Shown here piece after piece: positions 55,380 through 62,231 of a stretch of 64,000 nt of DNA (position 1 is its first letter; each line of letters starts with the position of its first letter). The notes under the pieces are model-generated. The model made no database searches and was not told the DNA's origin. It saw only the letters and a list, made by a program, of their open reading frames with translations. Made by a program: the position numbers and the translations under genes. Origin of the DNA: Pelagovum sp. HNIBRBA483 (lineage in GTDB: Bacteria > Pseudomonadota > Alphaproteobacteria > Rhodobacterales > Rhodobacteraceae); assembly GCF_040931995.1 (NCBI RefSeq), contig NZ_CP162412.1:186001-250000 (forward strand), written 5' to 3'.

Positions 55380-56405
55380 GTGAAGGAACGGTTACGCGCA
55401 TATGCCGAGGCAAGCGGATTTGCCAAAATGGGTGTATGCCGACCGGACGCCATTCCCGAGGTGATGTCGCGGCTCGAACGCTTTGTCGGCGAAGGCCGCC
55501 ACGGGCAGATGGCATGGATGGCAGAGCGGATGCATTGGCGGGGCGATCCGTCTGCGCTTTGGCCAGAGGCCCGCTCGGTCATCATGCTGGCAGAGCCTTA
55601 TACCCCCGCGCATGATCCGCTTGAGATCTTGCAGCGGCCTGATCGGGCGGCGATCTCCGTCTATGCGCAGAACCGTGATTACCACGACATCGTCAAAAAG
55701 CGGCTCAAGCGTGTCGGCCGCTGGCTGATCGAGCAGGTGCCGGAGACGGAGATCAAGGTCTTTGTAGATACAGCGCCGGTGATGGAGAAGCCCCTGGCCG
55801 CCGCTGCGGGGTTAGGCTGGCAAGGCAAGCACACCAATCTTTTGTCGCGGGAGTTGGGGAACTGGTTCTTTCTTGGTGCGATCTTTACCACGCTTGATCT
55901 TGCCCCTGATGAAATGGCCGAGGAGCGCTGCGGCAGTTGCCGCGCCTGCCTCGATATTTGCCCGACGGAGGCCTTTCCTGCGCCATATCAACTCGATGCG
56001 CGGCGCTGCATTTCCTACCTGACGATCGAACATAAAGGGGCAGTGGAGCCTGAGCTGCGTGCGCGTATGGGGAACCGGATTTATGGCTGCGACGATTGCC
56101 TTGCCGTTTGCCCGTGGAACAAATTCGCGGTGGAAGCCAGTGAGCAGCGATATGCCGCGCGGGATGATCTTGTTGATCCACCCCTCGCGGAGCTGGCGGG
56201 ATTGGATGACGCGGAATTTCGCGCACGCTTTTCAGGTAGCCCGATCAAACGCATCGGGCGCGACCGGTTTGTGCGTAACGTATTGTATGCAATTGGAAAT
56301 TCCGGAGATTCCAATCTCCTTCCGGCCGCTCGGGCGCGGGTTGGCGACGATGATCCGGTGGTCGATGAGGCGGCGCGCTGGGCGGTTTCGCGGCTGGAGG
56401 GGTGA
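55380..56405 (+). CDS. queG: epoxyqueuosine reductase QueG
   Basis: 341 residues from GTG 55380, 8 bases after the GST gene. It is the cobalamin- and iron-sulfur-dependent enzyme of the last queuosine step in tRNA. Motifs: [49 protein letters not shown], and two 4Fe-4S motifs [16 protein letters not shown] and [13 protein letters not shown]. The upstream open frame is discarded. Confidence 0.94.
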   Translation: MKERLRAYAEASGFAKMGVCRPDAIPEVMSRLERFVGEGRHGQMAWMAERMHWRGDPSALWPEARSVIMLAEPYTPAHDPLEILQRPDRAAISVYAQNRDYHDIVKKRLKRVGRWLIEQVPETEIKVFVDTAPVMEKPLAAAAGLGWQGKHTNLLSRELGNWFFLGAIFTTLDLAPDEMAEERCGSCRACLDICPTEAFPAPYQLDARRCISYLTIEHKGAVEPELRARMGNRIYGCDDCLAVCPWNKFAVEASEQRYAARDDLVDPPLAELAGLDDAEFRARFSGSPIKRIGRDRFVRNVLYAIGNSGDSNLLPAARARVGDDDPVVDEAARWAVSRLEG

Positions 56406-56459
56406 AAATTTGTACCTGACGTGGTAGGCTTCCTCATGGCCACTGATAAGGAGGATACC

Positions 56460-56648
56460 ATGGAGCGACATGTGATAGATACCGAACGGACCCGCAATGA
56501 CGGCAGTCGCCTTCGTGCCTATCTGCGGGTGGAGCGACAGGGTATGCGCGGCAAGCTGAGCCGCACCTTGCACCGCCAGCCGCATGCGAACGAAGAGTCG
56601 AGTGCTGTGAAGCAATTCGCGCGGATCGAGCGCGGCGAAAGCGCCTGA
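56460..56648 (+). CDS. small basic protein, 62 aa, unknown function
   Basis: Called because a perfect AAGGAGG lies 7 bases before ATG 56460 and a strong terminator follows at 56672. The protein is hydrophilic and Arg-rich (RTRNDGSRLRAYLRVERQGM; GKLSRTLHRQPHANEE), without membrane or secretion segments. It might be a nucleic-acid-binding or protein-binding peptide; nothing recognised. Two in-frame ATGs upstream (56421, 56436) are ignored. Confidence 0.65.
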   Translation: MERHVIDTERTRNDGSRLRAYLRVERQGMRGKLSRTLHRQPHANEESSAVKQFARIERGESA

Positions 56649-56671
56649 CTCGGGCGATCAGAATATTCGAG

Positions 56672-56699
56672 GGGCGCCGTGTTTTCCGGCGCCCTTTTT
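56672..56699 (+). terminator. intrinsic terminator between small basic protein and fliP
   Basis: GGGCGCCG (56672-56679) / CGGCGCCC (56687-56694), loop TGTTTTC, then five T. It closes the plus-strand unit and abuts the 3' end of convergent fliP. Confidence 0.92.
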
Positions 56700-56701
56700 A
56701 G

Positions 56702-57442
56702 TTAAAAATAGCCGCGTATCAGGCTGTCAGAAATCAACGTCCATCCATCCGCGACGACGAAAAAGGCGAGTTTGAACGGCAAGGCCACGACAGCAGGCGG
56801 CACCATCATCATCCCCATCGACATCAACACCGCCGCGACGACGAGGTCGATGATCAAGAAGGGTAGAAAGAGCACGAACCCCACCTGAAAGGCGCGACTG
56901 AGCTCGCTCAGAAGGAAGCTCGGCACGATCAGCGACAAGGGAGCGTCCGCGTTGACTGCCATGCCGCTTGTCTGTGGCCTCAGTTCAGACAGCCGCAGGA
57001 AGGTTTCAGGATCGATTCGGGTGATCATAAAGCTGCGAAAGGGAGCGATGGCGCGCCGTAGACCTTCCTCTGCCTCAAACTCTGCATTGAGCATTGGGGC
57101 GATGCCGTTCTCCCATGCGTCGGTGAACACGGGTTCCATGATGAAATAGGTCAAAAACAGTGCAAGGCTGATCAGCAGCATGTTTGGTGGCGATTGTTGC
57201 AGCCCAATGGCCTGCCGCAAAATTGCAAACACCGTGACGATAAAAGGAAAACAAGTAATCATCATCGCAATGCCTGGTGCGATGCTGAGAACCGTGACCA
57301 ACAAAAAGAGCTGGATCGCGCGATCTGACAAGGCCGTTGCGCCAAGGTCGAGGGAGATTTCTTGGGCGGTAGCGGTGCTCGCCACGCAACAGGCAATAAC
57401 GACCCCTAGAAGGCCAATGCGGGGGATATGTTCCCGTATCAT
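56702..57442 (-). CDS. fliP: flagellar export component FliP
   Basis: 246 residues with a signal peptide (ending STATAQ) and four membrane segments. Typical FliP features: ALSDRAIQLFLLVTVLSIAP, AILRQAIGLQQSPPNMLLI, and the C-terminal PFLIIDLVVAAVLMSMGMMM with the Met-rich gate. Part of the export gate in the basal body. One-base overlap with fliN. Confidence 0.96.
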   Translation of the reverse strand: MIREHIPRIGLLGVVIACCVASTATAQEISLDLGATALSDRAIQLFLLVTVLSIAPGIAMMITCFPFIVTVFAILRQAIGLQQSPPNMLLISLALFLTYFIMEPVFTDAWENGIAPMLNAEFEAEEGLRRAIAPFRSFMITRIDPETFLRLSELRPQTSGMAVNADAPLSLIVPSFLLSELSRAFQVGFVLFLPFLIIDLVVAAVLMSMGMMMVPPAVVALPFKLAFFVVADGWTLISDSLIRGYF

Positions 57443-57726
57443 CAGAACATCGAACCGCCAGCGAATATCTGGGTGATCTGGACCGCTAGTTCCGCGCCTT
57501 CGTTCACCTCGATAAGCTGGCCGCGGGCAATCAATTTTTCGCCGACAAAGAGATCAACGACATCATCAATTTGCCGGTCGAGCGGGAGGATACTTCCCTC
57601 CGTTAGATTGAGGACATCCCGTAACCGTGGGCGTGCGTGACCGATGCAGACCGTCAGATCAATTGGAAGGTCGCGCAGCGGGTGGTTGCTGTAATCGGTA
57701 AACGCATGTTCCTGCCCGTCAGGCAT
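57442..57726 (-). CDS. fliN: flagellar motor switch protein FliN
   Basis: 94 residues from ATG 57726. SpoA/FliN domain: DLPIDLTVCIGHARPRLRDV, GSILPLDRQIDDVVDLFVGE, and LIARGQLIEVNEGAELAVQI. It forms the lower C-ring and reads chemotaxis signals with FliM (not in window). Overlaps fliH by 8 bases and fliP by one. Confidence 0.93.
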   Translation of the reverse strand: MPDGQEHAFTDYSNHPLRDLPIDLTVCIGHARPRLRDVLNLTEGSILPLDRQIDDVVDLFVGEKLIARGQLIEVNEGAELAVQITQIFAGGSMF

Positions 57727-58306
57727 TTTGGGCCTCCTGTGAATCTTTGAAATCAAATGTGGAAAGGGCTGAAAGCTGTGCGCTGATTTTTGTAAGCACA
57801 TGAGAGAGGTCGATGGTTTTGGCATCCGACTCCGTCTGCCAATCGACCCGAAGTAAGGGCAAAGCGCTATCTTCGATCAGCTGGGCATGCTGCAGATCAG
57901 CGGTAATATCGGCGATGCTCTCTGCGATCTGCGGGTTGCACCATATCCTGATCGCGCTTTGCGAGCATTCCTCCAGCTCTGCCGTGAGGGTTTGCAGCAC
58001 CCACGGCGCGATGGCCGCGCGGGCAATGGCGGGCAACAGCGTTGTGCAGGCTTCCGTCAGGACATTTGCAATCGAAGCAAGCGTTGCTTGGCGTTGGGTG
58101 ATCTCGTCGCGCAGTAGCGTCGCGGTCAGCTCGGCCAATGCGGCTTCATGCGCGCCTCTCTCGCGGGCCAGTTCTGCGCGACCCTCCTCCAACCCTTTTG
58201 CATAGCCATCGTCAAATGCACGCTGGTTGGGGAAGGGCAGGCGCTGCGGCGCTGCTACGGCTGAAATTCCAGTCCGGAAGCGGGATTGTCTCACGGCCTG
58301 CGTCAT
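57719..58306 (-). CDS. fliH: FliH-like flagellar export regulator
   Basis: 195 residues. Acidic-helical protein with FDDGYAKGLEEGRAELARER (the G-x3-G helix region of FliH) and a long helical middle, ending PLLRVDWQTESDAKTIDLSH. FliH links the ATPase FliI to the C-ring; FliI itself is not here. ATGA overlap with fliF. Weak conservation, so the call relies partly on context. Confidence 0.78.
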   Translation of the reverse strand: MTQAVRQSRFRTGISAVAAPQRLPFPNQRAFDDGYAKGLEEGRAELARERGAHEAALAELTATLLRDEITQRQATLASIANVLTEACTTLLPAIARAAIAPWVLQTLTAELEECSQSAIRIWCNPQIAESIADITADLQHAQLIEDSALPLLRVDWQTESDAKTIDLSHVLTKISAQLSALSTFDFKDSQEAQNA

Positions 58307-59829
58307 TCGCTCCGGGCCTCTTGTGCGGGTCCGCCTTCAGCCCATTGTTGCAGGATGCGGAGCGCTTCGTCCTGCCGTCCAGCAACTTTCCTGCGTAGCC
58401 GCTCTATCGGATCTTCCTGCTCTTCTTCGCTTTGGCTCTCGATCTGCTGGGCAGGTGTTGCCTGCTCTTGAGGCATCCGCGTTAGGTCTGAACCAATGGG
58501 TGCTGGGCGCGGGGGCGCAAGCAGCAACGGGCGTACTACAAACAGCCCTAGAATGAGGCTTACAATGCCCGCGACGGCGATTTGGATCAGTTGAGTGAGA
58601 TCAAGGTTGCTCCAGATTGGCGGCGTGGTTGCAGGCAACGCAGTCGGAAGGGGCTCGAAGGGCATTTCGGCCAGTGTCAGCGTGTCGCCGCGCGTTTCAT
58701 CGAGGCCAACCGCAGCCTCCACAAGCGCGCTCAGTTGCTCCAGTTCGGCCTCGGTGCGTGGTTCTGCCCCATCGGCGGTGCTGCTGTTGAGCAGAACAGC
58801 GACCGTCAGCCGCCGGATCGCGCCCGCGCCCCGCTGCAGCTCGCGTCGTGTTTCCGAGATTTCAAAATTGGAAATGGTGCGGCTTTCGCTCAGCTCGCTC
58901 TCGGAGCGACCGTCCGAACCAGCGGCGCCGTCAGGCAGGTTTGATGCCACGGTAACGGCTCCGCTTTGGGTGTCATTGCTGGATTCAATGCTTTCTTCCG
59001 TCTCGGTGCTGATCATCGTGCGGCTTTCCGGGTCGATCAGACGTTCGGAAATAACTTCCGATGTCAGGTCGCGTTCCACGCTGATTTCCACAACTGCATT
59101 CCCGGCGCCCACATGGGCCTCGAGCAGCCGCTCAGCGCTATGGCGCAAGGCCTCCTCCATATTGCTGGCGCCGCTTTCCGCACTTTCATCGCCTTGCAGG
59201 ATGCCCGTGGTCGTATCAATGATCGAGACATCTTCTGGTGCGAGGTCTGTGACGGCTGCCGCCACCAGGTGCCGCAAACCCCGCGCATGACCGGCGGGAA
59301 TCGCCCCTGTTGTCGTGGTGATTGTCACTGAAGCGGTGATGCGTGCATCACGCCGAAAGGACAGCGCGCCTCCCTGGCCGGCAGCAATATGTACGCGGGC
59401 GCCTTTGATGCGCGGATTGGTCAGGATCGAACGCGCCAGCTCGCCCTCTTTCGCGCGCCAATACGCGGCATCGAACATCTGCGATGTGGTGCCGAATCCT
59501 GTGAGCTGATCGAGGATTTCATAGCCCTGAATCGCGCCCGGCGGCAGCCCTTCGGACGCCAGTTGCATGCGAAGGGTATCACGCATTGTGTTCGGAACGA
59601 GAATCGCGCTGCCGCGAATCTCGTAGGGAACACCGCTCTGATCCAGCTCTGATAGGACGGCACCGGACGCTGCAGAATCGAGCCCCGCATAAAGCAGAAC
59701 CATCGTCTTCTTGCTGCTGGCAAAGGCAATAAACAGGATCGCGGCAAACATCGCGAGACTTGCCGCGAGGGCGATAATGCGTTTTCGCGGGGGGATATTT
59801 GACCAGATGTCGCCGAATTTTTCGAACAC
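58303..59829 (-). CDS. fliF: flagellar MS-ring protein FliF
   Basis: 508 residues from GTG 59829, with GGAG seven bases upstream. Two membrane helices (IIALAASLAMFAAILFIAFA near 18-38 and ILIQIAVAGIVSLILGLFVV-like segment near 420-440) enclose the ring-building periplasmic part: VLLYAGLDSAASGAVLSEL, VPYEIRGSAILVP, GYEILDQLTGFGTTSQMF and ARVHIAAGQG. It starts basal body assembly. Divergent from fliL. Confidence 0.95.
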   Translation of the reverse strand: MFEKFGDIWSNIPPRKRIIALAASLAMFAAILFIAFASSKKTMVLLYAGLDSAASGAVLSELDQSGVPYEIRGSAILVPNTMRDTLRMQLASEGLPPGAIQGYEILDQLTGFGTTSQMFDAAYWRAKEGELARSILTNPRIKGARVHIAAGQGGALSFRRDARITASVTITTTTGAIPAGHARGLRHLVAAAVTDLAPEDVSIIDTTTGILQGDESAESGASNMEEALRHSAERLLEAHVGAGNAVVEISVERDLTSEVISERLIDPESRTMISTETEESIESSNDTQSGAVTVASNLPDGAAGSDGRSESELSESRTISNFEISETRRELQRGAGAIRRLTVAVLLNSSTADGAEPRTEAELEQLSALVEAAVGLDETRGDTLTLAEMPFEPLPTALPATTPPIWSNLDLTQLIQIAVAGIVSLILGLFVVRPLLLAPPRPAPIGSDLTRMPQEQATPAQQIESQSEEEQEDPIERLRRKVAGRQDEALRILQQWAEGGPAQEARSE

Positions 59830-59854
59830 GATTGGACTCCATGGCTTCTGCCGT

Positions 59855-59894
59855 TGGCGGCATCCTTGCAGGGTCGTGCTTAATAATCGGTTAG
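59855..59894 (+). promoter_or_regulatory. sigma54-like promoter and CtrA-box-like site upstream of fliL
   Basis: TGGCGGC-N4-TTGCA (59855-59870) has GG and GC at the -24/-12 spacing used by sigma54. Overlapping its start region, TTAA-N7-TTAG (59880-59894) matches the CtrA box TTAA-N7-TTAA in 7 of 8 positions. Both lie between fliF and fliL; either could be chance. Confidence 0.4.
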
Positions 59895-59928
59895 CCAGAA
59901 TCGCCTATCACAGCTCCAGAACGGAGAA

Positions 59929-60411
59929 ATGATGATAGATTCAACAGCCACAGATGCAGCAACCGCCACACCCGCAAAAAAGGGGAGAGGGTTGCTCTTA
60001 CCCGTGATCCTTATGCTTGTCGGAGCTGCGGCAGGCTTTGGTGTTGTCTTCCTTGATTTGATCCCTAGCCCAAAGCCGCATGACGCGGCCGTACACGAGG
60101 CATCATCATTGCCGGATGTCGGCTTTGTGCCGCTCGATCCGGTCATCATTTCCCTTGCGGATGGCACCGAGCGGCACCTGCGCTTCAAGGGTGAGCTGGA
60201 AGTCGCGCGCAACTATGAAACCGAGGTTGCCGCCCTCAAGCCGCGTATCGTGGATGTGCTGAACAGTTATCTTCGCGCTGTCCGCACCGAAGATCTCGAA
60301 GATCCGGCAGCTCTCGTCATGCTGCGTGGCCAGATGATGCGCCGCATCGAGCTGGTGGTTGGTGTTGGCCGTGTGCGCGATCTTCTGGTGATGGAATTTG
60401 TATTGAACTGA
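59929..60411 (+). CDS. fliL: flagellar basal body-associated protein FliL
   Basis: 160 residues. Short cytoplasmic part, one membrane helix (LLLPVILMLVGAAAGFGVVF), then a periplasmic stomatin-like domain with VPLDPVIISLADGTERHLRF, LKPRIVDVLNSYLRAV and the closing VRDLLVMEFVLN. It helps stator function. ATGs at 59929 and 59932 compete; GGAG spacing favours the second. Confidence 0.92.
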   Translation: MMIDSTATDAATATPAKKGRGLLLPVILMLVGAAAGFGVVFLDLIPSPKPHDAAVHEASSLPDVGFVPLDPVIISLADGTERHLRFKGELEVARNYETEVAALKPRIVDVLNSYLRAVRTEDLEDPAALVMLRGQMMRRIELVVGVGRVRDLLVMEFVLN

Positions 60412-60420
60412 GGGCAGAGG

Positions 60421-60762
60421 ATGGAATTTGTCGCGAATATCTTTCTGGCAGCGGGTGCGTTCGGCGTGACGCTCTATTGCGTGGTGCTGTCGCGCCGATT
60501 GAAGCGGTTCTCTGATCTGGAGACAGGTATCGGCGGCGCGATTGCCGCCCTGTCGCGGCAGGTGGACGATCTGACCAAGCTTTTGGAGGCGGCGACTGTC
60601 GCTGCCTATAGTTCGGCCGGCTCTGTCGAGGAGACGACGAAACGGGCCGAAACTGCTGCGCGCCGGTTGGAGCTATTGATCGCTTCCCTACATGACCTGC
60701 CAAATGACGAACCTGCGCCGGACGAGGCATTGTTTTTCCGCAAGAAGGTACCAGCAGAATGA
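60421..60762 (+). CDS. small membrane-anchored protein in flagellar operon
   Basis: 113 residues: one N-terminal membrane helix (IFLAAGAFGVTLYCVVLSRR) and a cytoplasmic helical tail (LETGIGGAIAALSRQVDDLT) likely to form a coiled coil. Sits between fliL and the MotE-like gene with a 4-base overlap to the latter, so it is probably a motor or basal-body accessory. No family recognised. Confidence 0.75.
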   Translation: MEFVANIFLAAGAFGVTLYCVVLSRRLKRFSDLETGIGGAIAALSRQVDDLTKLLEAATVAAYSSAGSVEETTKRAETAARRLELLIASLHDLPNDEPAPDEALFFRKKVPAE

Positions 60763-61298
60763 GGTCTGCGCGGGTCTTGCCAATCCTCGTACTGTTTCTC
60801 GCCACATCAGGCGCGATCCGTGTTGGGGTTGGCATCGCCGGTGCGCAGGCAGCAGCCGGTGCCGAGGTCGAGGCAGTGGAGGTCTGTGCCCCGCAGGTAC
60901 CGGAAGTACTGGCTGCCTTTGCCGCGCGTGAAGCAAAGATCGAGGCCGACAGCATAGCGCTGGAACAACGGCGCGCGGAGCTGGAGCTGGCCCGCGCCGA
61001 ATTGGCAGAGCAACTGCGCTTGATACAGGCGGCCGAGGCGACACTGAAGGAAACATACGCCTTGTCTGAGTCCGCTGCGGAGACAGACATAACGCAACTT
61101 GTCCGTGTCTACGAAAACATGAAGCCGCGCGATGCCGCCGCACTTTTTTCGGAAATGGCGCCAGAGTTCGCGGCGGGCTTTGTGGCGCGGATGCAACCAG
61201 AGTCTGCGGCCCTGATCCTCGCTGGGCTTGAGGCAGAAAAATCCCATGCGATCAGTGTTGTCCTCGCAGGGCGCAATGCCGGCGTTCCGCGCGACTAA
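60759..61298 (+). CDS. MotE-like periplasmic stator chaperone
   Basis: 179 residues. An N-terminal hydrophobic anchor, a long charged coiled coil (about 55-95: REAKIEADSIALEQRRAELE) and a C-terminal MgtE-N/MotE-like domain (VRVYENMKPRDAAALFSEMA; GFVARMQPESAALILAGLEA). MotE of rhizobia is a chaperone for stator component MotC. Here motA follows 63 bases later. Confidence 0.82.
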   Translation: MRSARVLPILVLFLATSGAIRVGVGIAGAQAAAGAEVEAVEVCAPQVPEVLAAFAAREAKIEADSIALEQRRAELELARAELAEQLRLIQAAEATLKETYALSESAAETDITQLVRVYENMKPRDAAALFSEMAPEFAAGFVARMQPESAALILAGLEAEKSHAISVVLAGRNAGVPRD

Positions 61299-61361
61299 GT
61301 CGACTGTTCCTTAATAATTTTGCGTCAGTTTCGAGAAAATCACCCAGCGTAGGATTCGCTC

Positions 61362-62231
61362 ATGATCGGTCTCGTCGGCATTGTCATTATCTTCGTCATG
61401 GTGTTCGGGGGCTACTTGCTGGCAGGTGGTCATATGGACATCATCCTGAAGACGCTGCCGTTCGAGATGATCATGATCGGTGGTGCGGCGGTCGGGGCTT
61501 TTGTGATTTCGAATGACACATCCGCCATCAAGCACACGCTCAAAGATGTTGGCAAAGTCTTTAAAGGTCCGCGCTGGCGGCCTGATGATTATCAAGATCT
61601 GCTCTGCCTGCTTTTCGAACTTATCCGCTTGGCCCAGACGAACCCTGTCGAGATCGACGAACATATCGAGGGGCCAGAGGAGTCAGCGATTTTCGGGCGC
61701 TATCCCAAGATCAAATCAGATGGAGAGGCTGTGGCGCTGATTTGTGATACGCTGCGATCGGCAGGGCTGGCTTACGACGACCCGCATCAGGTTGAAGAAG
61801 TACTCGAGAAACGGATGGAGGCATCGCAACACCATGCGATGCACTCGACGCATGCCTTGCAAGCAGTTGCCGACGGGTTGCCTGCGCTGGGCATCGTGGC
61901 GGCTGTCCTGGGCGTGATCAAGACAATGGGGTCGATAGACCAACCTCCTGAAATTCTGGGTAAAATGATCGGTGGCGCGCTTGTTGGCACGTTTCTTGGC
62001 GTCTTCCTCGCCTATGGCCTCGTCGGCCCCTTCGCCGCCAAGCTCAAGACAGTCGTGGAGGAGGACGCACATTTCTACCAGCTTATCCGCGAAGTACTCA
62101 TTGCCAATTTACACAAACACCCGCCTAAGCTGTGCATCGAGGTCGGGCGGCAAAACACGCCAAGCCACAATCGGCCCAGCTACAACGCGCTGGAAGAGGC
62201 GTTGAAGTCACTCCGGCAGGAGGCTGCGTGA
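61362..62231 (+). CDS. motA: flagellar motor stator protein MotA
   Basis: 289 residues, four membrane segments. Recognised from IGLVGIVIIFVMVFGGYLLA, LPFEMIMIGGAAVGAFVISN, the cytoplasmic loop, MHSTHALQAVADGLPALGIV and IGGALVGTFLGVFLAYGLVGP. With MotB it makes the proton channel that drives rotation; MotB is not in the window. GTGA overlap with the next gene. Confidence 0.96.
   Translation: MIGLVGIVIIFVMVFGGYLLAGGHMDIILKTLPFEMIMIGGAAVGAFVISNDTSAIKHTLKDVGKVFKGPRWRPDDYQDLLCLLFELIRLAQTNPVEIDEHIEGPEESAIFGRYPKIKSDGEAVALICDTLRSAGLAYDDPHQVEEVLEKRMEASQHHAMHSTHALQAVADGLPALGIVAAVLGVIKTMGSIDQPPEILGKMIGGALVGTFLGVFLAYGLVGPFAAKLKTVVEEDAHFYQLIREVLIANLHKHPPKLCIEVGRQNTPSHNRPSYNALEEALKSLRQEAA

Noticed and set aside
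60317-61090. 257-codon minus-strand frame over the fliL-motE region
   Set aside because: Low-complexity Ala/Ser/Arg shadow of the motility genes.
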